This document shows positions 23,672-32,088 of a stretch of DNA of 33,210 nt, in pieces. Positions within the stretch are counted from its first letter, which is position 1, and each line of letters opens with the position of its first letter. The DNA comes from Cylindrospermum sp. FACHB-282 (lineage in GTDB: Bacteria; Cyanobacteriota; Cyanobacteriia; Cyanobacteriales; Nostocaceae). The translations under genes and the position numbers were made by a program. Under the pieces are notes generated by a model that made no database searches, was not told where the DNA came from, and saw only the letters and a program-made list of their open reading frames with translations. Location: assembly GCF_014697195.1 (NCBI RefSeq), contig NZ_JACJRJ010000061.1, positions 1 to 33,210 on the forward strand, written 5' to 3'.

Positions 23672-25183
23672 CTATGGCAACCAAAAGTCAGGTAAGATAG
23701 ATTTACCTAAGTGACGCACAGTTTCGTTGAGCGATCGCACAGCTTGGATATGCACTTCGTCCTCCTCAACTGCTAAAATCTCAGCAGGTGTACCCTTTCC
23801 TAAATAAGAAATTACCCCATTTGCCGCCTCCAAACCAGTTACATAAGCCTTCTCTTGCGACCAAGAACCGTGACGGCTAACAATCCAATCCCCACTCATA
23901 AACAGATTATCAAAACTAGTTTTAGTAGGCAACATATAGCGATAACTACCAGGTGCAAAATGAGTCACCGCATTTGGTAATCTAATCACACTACTATCTA
24001 TTACCTTAGCTTCTCGAAACCCTGGTATACAAGTTGCTAAATGACCCTGAACTATTTTCACAATTTCCCCATCACTCAGATTAAGAAACTGATTGGCATG
24101 ATAGAAATCAGCTTCAATCACCGTTCCTGGTTCTTTTTGATATTCATCATGTAAGGCATTTAAATCAAAAAACGTCCAGCCGGTGGTGTCATCAAACCCA
24201 AAGCAAGCATTAGAAGGACGAGGAATATCAATTTTGCGGTCAAACCACAGCCGAGTTGCTAAAACATCAATAGCCTCTAAATTGCTCAAATTGCGGAATT
24301 CTTCACAGCTTTGTAAACTAGGGCTAGTTGAGACAATCTTCTTCATCCCCGTCACGCTAACTGCAAAAATTACAGCATCAGCCTCAAACACTTCATCACC
24401 GCAAACAACACCTGTTGCCCGTTGATTACTATCAACAATTACATCTGTAACTCGGTGCTTGGGTAAAACTCTCGCACCAGCTTTTTCTATAAGTTTCACC
24501 CAAGGACGGAATATCTTTTCCCCTACAGTTCCCCGACACCAAACCACATCAAAATCAGATTGATGGGCCAAAATAAAAAAGTACAGCATTCCTAAAGTAG
24601 CGGCGGCAGAACATTGTTCGCCAGGGGCAAATAAACCAACTAATAACATTGGTTCAAAAGCTTCTTTATAAAGTCGTGCCGAAACACCAAAATCTTTGAA
24701 CAATTCACGGGCAGTTACAAAGTCATACCGTCGCCAAGCTTCATCAGAATTGTCAAAATCAATCACAGCATAAAGTAAAGGCAAGGCGCTGAGACGGTCA
24801 ATTAATGGTAAACGCTGAAACTGAGTATAGACAAAAGTTCCCAGAGGTGTAGGCAGTCGGGGTAAATCTTGAAAAATTGGTGATTCAACTTCCAAACCAG
24901 CTGGGGAATATTGTGCCGAACGAGTCCAAGTAGTAAAAGGATTAATTTCTAATTCATTAATAAGCGCAAAAATATTTCTGTAAGGATACCAGAAGCCATG
25001 AATACCCGCTTCTACAGATTTCCCCCCTGCTGTTTGCCAACCTGCCACCAGTCCACCGGGATAAGGGCCTGCTTCTAAAAGTGTCACATCATAACCTTGC
25101 TTTGCTAAATGGTAGGTAGCCCCTAAACCAGCCCAACCGGCACCCACAACTATCACCCGTTTTTGTTGTGTACCTTCTGTCAT
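23672..25183 (-). CDS. FAD-dependent oxidoreductase, phytoene-desaturase/amine-oxidase type
   Basis: A flavoenzyme of 503 residues. The N-terminal dinucleotide fold is KRVIVVGAGWAGLGATYHLAKQGYDVTLLEA (G14-x-G16-x-x-G19 and E37). The PGGLVAGW segment follows, as in carotenoid desaturases. The C-terminal FAD contact is NLFMSGDWIVSRHGSWSQEKAYVTGLEAANGV. Layout and length match the cyanobacterial group near zeta-carotene desaturase and plant-type phytoene desaturase, but the match is not close enough to name the substrate. There are no pigment genes next to it. A terminator and the next gene downstream face it, so it is monocistronic. Confidence 0.85.
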   Translation of the reverse strand: MTEGTQQKRVIVVGAGWAGLGATYHLAKQGYDVTLLEAGPYPGGLVAGWQTAGGKSVEAGIHGFWYPYRNIFALINELEINPFTTWTRSAQYSPAGLEVESPIFQDLPRLPTPLGTFVYTQFQRLPLIDRLSALPLLYAVIDFDNSDEAWRRYDFVTARELFKDFGVSARLYKEAFEPMLLVGLFAPGEQCSAAATLGMLYFFILAHQSDFDVVWCRGTVGEKIFRPWVKLIEKAGARVLPKHRVTDVIVDSNQRATGVVCGDEVFEADAVIFAVSVTGMKKIVSTSPSLQSCEEFRNLSNLEAIDVLATRLWFDRKIDIPRPSNACFGFDDTTGWTFFDLNALHDEYQKEPGTVIEADFYHANQFLNLSDGEIVKIVQGHLATCIPGFREAKVIDSSVIRLPNAVTHFAPGSYRYMLPTKTSFDNLFMSGDWIVSRHGSWSQEKAYVTGLEAANGVISYLGKGTPAEILAVEEDEVHIQAVRSLNETVRHLGKSILPDFWLP

Positions 25184-25325
25184 CTCAGCCTCCCGTTATT
25201 GCAGTCCCTCAACCAATGTATCTGAAACAGTCCCCCACACCCCCATTCGTGAGAAGTTAAGATAATTGCACTAATGTCTGCGAGGGTGCGGCAAAAAGGG
25301 ATAAATCCAGATTGAAGACTGGCTT
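25184..25325. other. Short intergenic part before a transposase remnant
   Basis: The upstream region of the FAD-dependent enzyme; no gene, repeat or clear promoter seen. Confidence 0.4.
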
Positions 25326-25463
25326 TCACAGCGCTTTAACTACTCCTAAATCTTGATTTTCTTTGGCACGGCATAAAATAACCAAGTAGTCCATACTTAA
25401 TCGTTTAACCGTGTATAAAGCTTCTTCAATTCTCCATCTTCGGCGATATAAATCGTCCACTAA
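25326..25463 (-). pseudogene. IS4-type transposase C-terminal remnant
   Basis: On the minus strand the frame read from 25463 to the TGA at 25326-25328 gives LVDDLYRRRWRIEEALYTVK and continues RLSMDYLVILCRAKENQDLG. The Y-R-x-R-W-x-I-E-E block followed by a K-R-L motif is the C-terminal signature (around the catalytic Glu) of IS4-family DDE transposases. The codon just before this stretch is a stop (TAG), and no start exists, so only about 45 codons remain. The 25464-25677 spacer shows nothing further. It is too short for an ORF caller and clearly non-functional. Confidence 0.7.
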
Positions 25464-25677
25464 CTATGGTAATAATATTTGTGAATCGAGGATATGAGTC
25501 CTATATTTAACCAGTCAAACACTTTGAAGATAATAATAATTAAAGATCAGGGGAGAAGGCGAGCATTCCTCGTCTCCTCCCCTTATTCCCCATACACGAT
25601 TATCATTTTTATGGAGAAATTTTTGAGTATTTTAATTGATTGACAAAAAGCGCTTTATCTTAACCCTAGTTTCTTCC

Positions 25678-27138
25678 TCACGACGTCTGATAGTCAAAGT
25701 AAAACCATTTATTGTCTTCGACATCAACAAACTCATTATTAACCTTGCCCATCTTTATTTTTTTGTTTAGTTGATCCTCCAGTAGGTCAATCCCTTCATC
25801 ACCCTTTTTTGTTGGCGGCAGCAAAATATCAAGCTTTTTCACTGTCTCTAAATCCTTAAAGAATTCGTCGAGATCAACATATAGTGGACATAAACCCCTA
25901 GTTGATTCAAAGAAATAGCGATTTTTCTTATGATCTATAACAGTACGCCACAGTGTAGAAGAAAGGAATGGGTTATCATTTATTCCCTGAATATTTAAAG
26001 GCGTTGACAGATTACGAATCAACGAAAAAGCTCTAGCGACACCTTCGTTTTGTGACCACTCATCAACCCATATACTATAAGATTCGGGGTTACCAGGAAC
26101 TCTGTTAGTCTCATCAATGAATGGTCTTTTATTTTGGCAATTGTTATCGATTTTATCCATCCTATTGCTGTAAAACGAGGCGCGGAGAAATCGAATATTA
26201 GCTCCATTCATTGGCGGAGTCATCTCAAAATCTGAATTAGACATGAGCTTATCCCAGCTAAAGGATTTATTTTTACCTGCCCAATCAAACTCTCCATCCT
26301 CATTTTGAAATCTCTTTAAAAGTTCTAATTGCTCGTTATACAGCGAGTTAGTCATCACAGAGACCGTTTCTTTGCCTTTATCTTTTTTGTCCTGTTGAAA
26401 GTGGTACACTACTAATTTAGATTCCTTGGTTTGCTCGTCGGTCACGTATTGTAAGACTGCCGAATTTCCTTGAGAATCTGAAATAGACAAATGTAAAACT
26501 ATGTTTTTAGTACTTACTTTGAATTTACTGTTTCCTCTGTCTAATGTTGCTATGGCTATTTCAGAAGTCACAATAAAAAATTTCTCCTCCTTTAACCCAT
26601 CTACAGCTTCTTGGACGTTTGCATAGTTGTCCAGTACATACTGTGCCAAAGCACTAATCGGTAAACGCGGCTTATTGCACTGTTCATTGTGCGTGTAGTC
26701 AGCTTGTGCCAGAAAAAGCAGATTGGCAACTAAGCCCTCCTCGTTGATGCCATCAGTCGCAGACTTTCCATAATTACATACAACGAGGCTCTTATACTTA
26801 GATTTCCATGTTAACGGGTAACCCTCATCACTTTCACCAACAGCTGTCCGATAGCTGTCTCTAGGTGATGCCCATAAACTTATGGGCATATTTGGATCAG
26901 CCCAGTCCATGCTACGCACGGTAAAAATTGATTTTGTTTTCTCATCAGCAACATACATTGCACGGGTACAACCAAGTAATACTACTGGTATTAATCCAAA
27001 GTGCAAATCATTCATCGAGTTGCTCAGTGCTTGATGAATATTAAAGGCTTCTTGTGTGAAATCCCAGGCTACTAGTGCGGCAATTCCAACCAATAGAAAC
27101 GGTATAGCCAATGAGAAACTTCTGATGTAACGTTTCAT
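25678..27138 (-). CDS. Choloylglycine-hydrolase-family (linear amide) Ntn hydrolase, exported
   Basis: A predicted N-terminal-nucleophile hydrolase cleaving linear amide bonds, such as penicillin V or N-acyl amides. I start it at ATG 27138 (486 residues, MKRYIRSFSLAIPFLLVGIAALVAW), which has AGGAGA 9 bp upstream; the longer frame begins at a TTG. The first 25 residues are a signal or anchor. The likely nucleophile is C57 (in VVLLGCTRAMYVADE), followed by SIFTVRSMDWADP, which contains the family Arg and Asp (R-x-MDW). Later blocks are CNYGKSATDGINEEGL, VLQYV and SSTLWRTVIDHKKNRYFFES. About 30 residues between membrane segment and Cys must be cleaved for maturation. The substrate is unknown, and the neighbourhood is uninformative. 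Confidence 0.8.
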   Translation of the reverse strand: MKRYIRSFSLAIPFLLVGIAALVAWDFTQEAFNIHQALSNSMNDLHFGLIPVVLLGCTRAMYVADEKTKSIFTVRSMDWADPNMPISLWASPRDSYRTAVGESDEGYPLTWKSKYKSLVVCNYGKSATDGINEEGLVANLLFLAQADYTHNEQCNKPRLPISALAQYVLDNYANVQEAVDGLKEEKFFIVTSEIAIATLDRGNSKFKVSTKNIVLHLSISDSQGNSAVLQYVTDEQTKESKLVVYHFQQDKKDKGKETVSVMTNSLYNEQLELLKRFQNEDGEFDWAGKNKSFSWDKLMSNSDFEMTPPMNGANIRFLRASFYSNRMDKIDNNCQNKRPFIDETNRVPGNPESYSIWVDEWSQNEGVARAFSLIRNLSTPLNIQGINDNPFLSSTLWRTVIDHKKNRYFFESTRGLCPLYVDLDEFFKDLETVKKLDILLPPTKKGDEGIDLLEDQLNKKIKMGKVNNEFVDVEDNKWFYFDYQTS

Positions 27139-27912
27139 ACATTTATCTCCTGTCAATTTACCCTATTTGTATTTGTAATTGGTTTTTTAAATTTAAAGTT
27201 GAGTTAAATTCAGGACTTTCTAAATTATCAAATCATAGTAAATTCAGTTAAATTCAGGTATTGGCGTTTTGGTAGCAATCCACATAGCGAATGAAATACA
27301 AAAGTATCCAAACGTATTACAAAAAAATCATATCCTTAATTTATCGTTGCTCTTTTAGATGTGCAACACGCCTGTAGGAAAATTTGTAACACTTTTGCCA
27401 ACAGCATCAGCAATCGCGCAGAAACTTACGCTAAAGCTGAAAGCCTTGTTGGAAATGAGTTTCAGTCCACAATGCTTACAAAGAAGTATGAGAACGCAAA
27501 AGACGCATTCCCCAATTCTTCAAGGACTCATACCAATTCTGTATGTAGCTTGCGTGGCGTAGCCATAGATGCGCTGAATTAAGATAAACGTATCTCTTCG
27601 GGAGCCGGAGGTATACCACAGTGACACAGAGATAGAAAATGTCAAAAAATTCGGCGCAGCCTCACAAAGAAAAAGTGGTAGCGCCTCAGCATATTGATAT
27701 GGTCGTGTGCTAAAGGAGATAAGTGAGCCATATCTTGTATCGAGAGAGACTTGTGTGTACACCGTAGTCTGGCAAAGAGTGGATTAGGGGGAGTTATTAG
27801 ACGGTCTTGATATCAGCAGTCAGCTATGTATACTTGCTAAAATTACTTGCTGTTAATGCTGAGTTGAGAGTATAACAGAAGACAGACTTAACTTTTCTTC
27901 AGGAATAATTGT
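27139..27912. other. 774-bp gap with dispersed repeat material
   Basis: I accept no gene. Two overlapping frames at 27359-27582 are not recognisable as proteins. GTTAAATTCAGG occurs twice (about 27200 and 27249). The part 27540-27770 is repeat-like: TGCGTGGCGTAGCCATAGATGC is a short phrase common in Nostoc genomes. 27740-27765 is an inverted copy of one end of the element at 7193-7401 with one mismatch. The last 100 bp are the promoter region of the methyltransferase. Confidence 0.5.
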
Positions 27913-28818
27913 ATGAGTGCAGCCGCCAATGCTCAATATAATTTGAATAATTTTGAATTGAGAGATGGTATTTTTTTTCCCAGTGATTATGCACAGTTAA
28001 CCGAAACTAAGCATAAACAAACATGGGACAGAATTGGTAAAACTTATTATGGTTCCCAAAAAATTGAGAAAGTTACCGAAGCCTCGCCCATCAAACAAGA
28101 TTACACTCTGTTAGGTGGCAAACCTGGCGGCACTTGGGATAAATTTCCTAAAAATAAATCTGTTGATTCTATTTTAGAACTTGGTTGCGGTTATGGTCGC
28201 GCTCCTTTGCATCTCTCGATTGATAAAAATCTCCGCTGTCAAAAATATTATGGAATTGATATTTCTGAACCTTTATTACGGCGGTTAATCAAGGTTAAAC
28301 AGGAGTATAATTTTTTTCCAGATGCTGAATTTAACTTAATTTGCAATTCTGCGGAAATATTGCCTTTAGAAGATAATTCTATAGATTTGGTAATTTCTAA
28401 CTGTGTTTTTATGCATATCCCAGATGCACAGTTAAGAAATCTGATGGCGGAAATATCTCGTGTTCTTAAACCTGGGGGAATTTTCGTTTTCAATCATTCT
28501 TTTCATAACAAAGCTTGTCCTTCTCATATTGTCCACAATTTTATCAGAAATCTCAATATATTTAGCAAAAATCCTGTTTATCTCAAGCAGTATTCAGCTG
28601 CTGAAATTGAGGAAATGTTAGCTGCTGCGGGAATGAAAGCGAAGTGTCCCCAATACACTGTAGAACCAACCAAGGAATATGCAATTTTACCGGAAACAAT
28701 CAAAGCAATTCCGGTGCCGTTTGCTAACGCCATCAATAAAACTCTGAAGCCATCATCAGATGCTGAAAAGTCAAAGTTGGCTTATGGTTTTAGCGCCTAT
28801 AGCACTGATTTGGAATAA
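27913..28818 (+). CDS. Class I SAM-dependent methyltransferase
   Basis: A 301-residue methyltransferase. Motif I ILELGCGYGRAPLH (87-100) binds S-adenosylmethionine. YYGIDISEPLLRRL is the second strand with its acidic residue. NSAEILPLEDNSIDLVISNCVFMHIPD and LMAEISRVLKPGGIFVFNHS are motifs II and III of the Methyltransf_11 type. The N-terminal 80 residues are extra and hydrophilic, without a motif I know. The C-terminal 60 residues may shape the acceptor site. The acceptor is unknown. It is single, with a fold-back right after the stop. Confidence 0.88.
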   Translation: MSAAANAQYNLNNFELRDGIFFPSDYAQLTETKHKQTWDRIGKTYYGSQKIEKVTEASPIKQDYTLLGGKPGGTWDKFPKNKSVDSILELGCGYGRAPLHLSIDKNLRCQKYYGIDISEPLLRRLIKVKQEYNFFPDAEFNLICNSAEILPLEDNSIDLVISNCVFMHIPDAQLRNLMAEISRVLKPGGIFVFNHSFHNKACPSHIVHNFIRNLNIFSKNPVYLKQYSAAEIEEMLAAAGMKAKCPQYTVEPTKEYAILPETIKAIPVPFANAINKTLKPSSDAEKSKLAYGFSAYSTDLE

Positions 28819-28822
28819 TTCA

Positions 28823-28893
28823 GTTTGTAGTAAGCACAAAGCGTGCTTTCTGAGACAATTTCACTTAAAAACGCTTTAGCGCTTACTACAAAC
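28823..28893. repeat. Fold-back repeat GTTTGTAGTAAGC
   Basis: GTTTGTAGTAAGC (28823-28835) and GCTTACTACAAAC (28881-28893) are exact inverses, with an inner AAAGCGT/ACGCTTT pair. It starts 5 bp after the methyltransferase stop codon, so it could end that transcript. Such GTAGTAAG/CTTACTAC hairpins are dispersed in Nostoc-type genomes. Confidence 0.75.
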
Positions 28894-28991
28894 AAAGATA
28901 TTTTCTATTGGCTAATGAAAATTGCTAGGGATATGGCTTTTTTACCCATAATTAAAGTTTACTGTACAATCCTATAAAGTATATTTACACA

Positions 28992-30179
28992 ATGACTACT
29001 GTAATATTTGTACATGGAACAGGAGTTAGGCGATCGCAATATGAGGAAACTTTTAAGTTAGTTGAGCAAAAATTGCTGGCTGAACGTCCTGATTTAACAG
29101 TAGTTCCCTGCTTGTGGGGGGAAACCTTGGGGACAAAGTTAAATGCTCAAGGGGCGTCTATACCGCTGTATGATGGGACACTGGCTTTAAATGCAGGGGA
29201 AGAGGAAGATTACGAGATTATACTTTGGCAACAGTTGTACCGCGATTCTCTTTATGAGTTGCGGGTGTTGTCGCTGAAGCCTGGGAAAGAAGGTGTGGAT
29301 AATCCTTTTGGCGAACAACCAAGCGATCGCTTACAATCACTTTTAGAAAGTTTTAGTCCATCACCAGAACTGCAAACTAAATTGACAGCAGCGGGAATTG
29401 CGGTGGTGTTTAACCAATCCCTACAGGCAGTTATCCGTAGTCAAGCTTATCATCAGGCATTGATAAAATCTTCAGATTCCTTAACTGAGTTGCGTTCAGC
29501 GGTGGCGAGAGCTATCATTGCTCAGGCGATGGTTGAGATTAGGCGCAAGAAGAAATATCCCACCATACTCATTGATGCAGACTTGCGGGATAATGTAGTT
29601 GAAAGCCTCAGCCTAGCTTTGGGAAATGTGCAGTCGGGTTTAGGTGATTGGGTAGTCAAGCCACTGATAGCACTAGCGCAACCAATTGGCACTTATATTG
29701 TGCAGCGTCAACGCGGTGTCAGCACAAATGCCGTTTCACCACTGCTTGGGGATGTTCTGCTTTATCAGACAAGGGGTGAGCAAATCCGGGCTTTTATCCG
29801 CGAATTAATTGCACAAGCAAAACCGCCAGTAGTGTTATTAACTCATAGTTTGGGGGGTATCGCCTGTGTTGATTTGCTAGTGCAACAGGATTTGTCTCAG
29901 GTAGTGCAATTAGTGACGGTTGGTTCTCAAGCACCGTTTTTATATGAGATTAACGCCCTATCTAGCTTAGAATTTGGTCAGCCATTACCGGCACATTTTC
30001 CAAATTGGTTGAATATCTACGATTTACGGGATTTTCTCAGTTATATAGGGGCGAATGTTTTTCCCCATCAGGTGCAAGATGTGCAAGTAGATAGCAAACA
30101 ACCATTTCCGCGATCGCATGGTGCCTATTGGACAAATCCCGCAACTTGGAATGCAATTATTCCCAGAATACCATATTGA
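28992..30179 (+). CDS. Alpha/beta-hydrolase fold protein, lipase/esterase-like
   Basis: A 395-residue cytoplasmic protein (no signal) of the alpha/beta hydrolase fold. The first strand and oxyanion loop are TTVIFVHGTGVRR (2-14). The nucleophile elbow is VVLLTHSLGGIACVDLL with S286. D345 or D348 (NIYDLRDFL) and H376 (RSHGAYW) complete a plausible triad. Between strand 1 and the elbow lies an unusually long (about 230-residue) helical insertion, which would form a large cap. THSLGG replaces the commoner GHSLGG. It resembles stand-alone bacterial lipase-like proteins of unknown substrate, and I cannot name a more specific family. Confidence 0.75.
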   Translation: MTTVIFVHGTGVRRSQYEETFKLVEQKLLAERPDLTVVPCLWGETLGTKLNAQGASIPLYDGTLALNAGEEEDYEIILWQQLYRDSLYELRVLSLKPGKEGVDNPFGEQPSDRLQSLLESFSPSPELQTKLTAAGIAVVFNQSLQAVIRSQAYHQALIKSSDSLTELRSAVARAIIAQAMVEIRRKKKYPTILIDADLRDNVVESLSLALGNVQSGLGDWVVKPLIALAQPIGTYIVQRQRGVSTNAVSPLLGDVLLYQTRGEQIRAFIRELIAQAKPPVVLLTHSLGGIACVDLLVQQDLSQVVQLVTVGSQAPFLYEINALSSLEFGQPLPAHFPNWLNIYDLRDFLSYIGANVFPHQVQDVQVDSKQPFPRSHGAYWTNPATWNAIIPRIPY

Positions 30180-30247
30180 CGCCCTCTATCAAATATGAAT
30201 CAATCAACCCTCCACCAAACAGCGGGGAGGGTTGAGGGGTGGGGTTC

Positions 30248-30625
30248 TTAGAAGCTTGAAAGCTGATGTTCCACCCGACTTAGGCGTTCTGAATAACTCT
30301 TCATCACCTTCAGGGCAAAAGTGGGTGTTTCTTGAACAGCAAACAGAAACGCTGATTCATCGATAAAAGCCAGCTTACACTCAGTTTTAGCAACGGCTGT
30401 ATAGGTTCTATTTTTTACCCCAACAAGCACCCCCACACCAAAAACTTCGCTAGCTGCAATTGTTTCTACAACCTTGTTATTGACAACTACATCAACCTCT
30501 CCTTCTAAAACCCCGTACATCAGCTCACCAGGCTGTCCTTCTTCATAGATAACTGTACCTGCTGAGAAGACTTGAGGGCCAGGTTGTTTTTGAAAGATAT
30601 TCAGCGTTAATACAGGACTTAACAT
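30248..30625 (-). CDS. Single-domain cyclic-nucleotide-binding (CNB) protein
   Basis: 125 residues comprising only a CNB beta-barrel of the CAP/PKA family. Visible are FSAGTVIYEEGQPGELMYGVLEGEVDVVVNNKVVETIAASEVFGVGVLVGVKNRTYTAVAKTECKLAFID and the following helices. No DNA-binding or kinase domain follows. The phosphate-binding cassette normally has FGE-x-A-L plus R-x-A-x-A. Here it reads EVFGVGVLVGVKNRTYTAVA: the conserved Glu after FG is absent, although the Arg is present. Binding of cAMP or cGMP is therefore doubtful. It may be a structural or regulatory scaffold. Confidence 0.82.
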   Translation of the reverse strand: MLSPVLTLNIFQKQPGPQVFSAGTVIYEEGQPGELMYGVLEGEVDVVVNNKVVETIAASEVFGVGVLVGVKNRTYTAVAKTECKLAFIDESAFLFAVQETPTFALKVMKSYSERLSRVEHQLSSF

Positions 30626-30676
30626 AAGATTAGCCCCAAAATTCCTTGTTTTTAGATAAATTATTTATAGCTTTCA

Positions 30677-30790
30677 TTATACCAACAAACATCCAAAAAA
30701 ATACTTAGGCAGCGGCTTAACTACCTGAGTCGTGTTTCCTTCTAAAGCTTTAGCCAGACGGTTTTCACACTGACCACGAGGTCTTATGAT
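30677..30790 (-). pseudogene. Possible protein-coding remnant upstream of the HAD gene
   Basis: On the minus strand an open frame ends at TAA 30677-30679 and reads RPRGQCENRLAKALEGNTTQ, then VVKPLPKYFFGCLLV. Its protein-like composition suggests the tail of a lost gene. I do not recognise the family with certainty, and no start codon or upstream domain is present. Confidence 0.25.
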
Positions 30791-30832
30791 TTGGAGAGTG
30801 TTGGGTCTCCAGCTTTTGGTATAATGAGTGAT

Positions 30833-31585
30833 ATGAGTTTAAAGGCAGTTCTATTTGATTTTAATGGTGTCATCATTAAAGATGAGCCAATCCATCTGCA
30901 TCTGATAGATGAGATTCTGATTCAGGAAAATCTCCAACCCCAACGGGTTCATGAACGTCAAGCTTCTCTGGGACGTAGCGATCGCGCTTGTTTTCAACAA
31001 CTACTAGCAAATCGTGGACGGGTAGTCAGCGAAGACTATTTAACTCAGTTGCTCAACCGCAAGGCTGAAGCTTATGTGCTGGAACTAGAGAAAGTCGAAA
31101 AACTACCTTTGTACCCAGGTGTAGAAGATTTGATCTATCAGGTGCGTTCGCGCAGTGTCTCCCCAGAAGATTCCCTCTCTCTGAAATTAGGTCTAGTCAG
31201 TGGTGCTCTTCGCAAAGAAATAGAACTGGTACTAAATCGCGCCAAACTAGCTGATTATTTTAAAGTTATTGTAGCGGGTGATGACACCCTTACTAGTAAA
31301 CCAGAACCTGATGGTTATCTGCTAGCTGTAGAACGCCTAAATCAGAAATATCCTGATTTAAATCTGCAAACACAAGAGTGTCTAGCAATTGAAGATACCC
31401 CTGCTGGCATCCAAGCGGCAAAACGCGCTCAAATGCAGGTGGTGGGTGTAGCGAATACCTACCCATTCCACATGCTCCAGCGCTGCTGTAACTGGACTGT
31501 AGACTATCTAACTGATTTAGATTTAGATTGGGTGCAGCAAGTCTATTCTCAAAAAAACTCCCCGCTGGCAGTATCTGAGTGTTAG
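30833..31585 (+). CDS. HAD-superfamily hydrolase (phosphatase/phosphoglucomutase-like)
   Basis: A subclass I HAD enzyme of 250 residues starting at ATG 30833 (MSLKAVLFDFNGVI); an alternative ATG is at 30824. A TATAAT hexamer (30820-30825) directly before the start suggests a very short or absent leader. Motif I is D9-F-N11-G, so the second aspartate of the usual DxD, the general acid/base, is Asn here. Motif II is LGLVSGA. The motif III Lys is in TSKPEPDGYLLA. Motif IV CLAIEDTPAGIQAA keeps both acids. The helical cap (about 17-85) is typical of beta-phosphoglucomutase-like members. Asn at that place would alter phosphotransfer chemistry, yet I recall FDFNGVI from other cyanobacteria. Confidence 0.85.
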   Translation: MSLKAVLFDFNGVIIKDEPIHLHLIDEILIQENLQPQRVHERQASLGRSDRACFQQLLANRGRVVSEDYLTQLLNRKAEAYVLELEKVEKLPLYPGVEDLIYQVRSRSVSPEDSLSLKLGLVSGALRKEIELVLNRAKLADYFKVIVAGDDTLTSKPEPDGYLLAVERLNQKYPDLNLQTQECLAIEDTPAGIQAAKRAQMQVVGVANTYPFHMLQRCCNWTVDYLTDLDLDWVQQVYSQKNSPLAVSEC

Positions 31586-31616
31586 AATATTAAATGGCAG
31601 TCAAATGACTGTTTAA

Positions 31617-31689
31617 GGGGAATTAGCTCAGTTGGTAGAGTGCTGCGATCGCACCGCAGAGGTCAGGGATTCGAGCTCCCTATTCTCCA
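31617..31689 (+). tRNA. tRNA-Ala (anticodon CGC)
   Basis: A complete 73-nt cloverleaf. The acceptor stem is GGGGAAT/ATTCTCC, including the alanine identity pair G3-U70. The D arm is GCTC-AGTTGGTA-GAGT. The anticodon stem CTGCG/CGCAG holds loop ATCGCAC, giving anticodon CGC (reads GCG). The variable loop is AGGTC. The T arm is AGGGA-TTCGAGC-TCCCT. The discriminator is A; CCA is not encoded. The anticodon arm contains a HIP1 octamer. This gene is the attachment site of the transposon to its right and stays intact. Confidence 0.93.
31635..31655 (+). other. CAST homing target: GTA PAM plus 18-nt protospacer in the tRNA
   Basis: GTA (31635-31637) fits the GTN PAM of type V-K systems. The next 18 nt, GAGTGCTGCGATCGCACC (31638-31655), equal the spacer encoded on the minus strand at 32089-32106. 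The transposon tip TGTACA begins 57 bp after the PAM, near the 49-66 bp spacing reported for known V-K transposons. Confidence 0.85.
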
Positions 31690-31700
31690 TTTTTTGTACA

Positions 31701-31850
31701 TTAAAGAATTATTGTCAGTTTTAAAGAATTATTGTCCAATTTTACAAATCTAATGGACATAAGTTACCTATTTTCAATGCTTTCAGTCATTAATCTAGTT
31801 TTAAAGAATTATTGTCCAGAGTTGAAACCAGTTTTAAAGAATTATTGTCC
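31701..31850 (+). repeat. Four direct repeats TTAAAGAATTATTGTC, probable TnsB-binding sites
   Basis: Exact copies start at 31701, 31721, 31801 and 31834. The last three extend to a common 21-bp unit (AGTT in front, C behind). They sit immediately inside the transposon tip with uneven spacing (20, 80, 33 bp), as in Tn7-like ends. The TTnTGTC core is like the TGTC-ending repeats of known V-K ends. A 63-codon frame through here (31732-31923) is an artefact of the repeats. Confidence 0.8.
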
Positions 31851-32088
31851 AAAAAAATATACAACCTTACCCAGAAAAATAAACCCTTGCCTTGAACTGT
31901 ATACCAATGTCAAGACCATTTAGTTAAAAATTGTTTAAGCAAACTCGCATTAGTTCAAAACTTTACATCAAGCTTAGATATATCCCTGAAGTGGTTCATT
32001 CACAGTCGAACTAGAATATTTTAATTTTTACCTTTGAAGCTTTCACCTAAAAAAAAAGTTGCACCACCTTAAAGCTGCTGCATTGTAT
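31851..32088. other. AT-rich interior of the transposon end
   Basis: No gene seen. A run of nine A (32050-32058) forms a T-tract on the minus strand, just after the homing spacer in the direction of its transcription, and could end the crRNA transcript. Confidence 0.4.

Noticed and set aside
27359-27582. Two overlapping ORFs of 67 and 73 codons
   Set aside because: They overlap in different frames within repeat-like DNA; neither has a ribosome-binding site or a known pattern.
31732-31923. 63-codon ORF beside the tRNA
   Set aside because: Its sequence is made of the TTAAAGAATTATTGTC repeats read through (LVLKNYCPEL, PVLKNYCPK); it is an artefact of transposon-end repeats.
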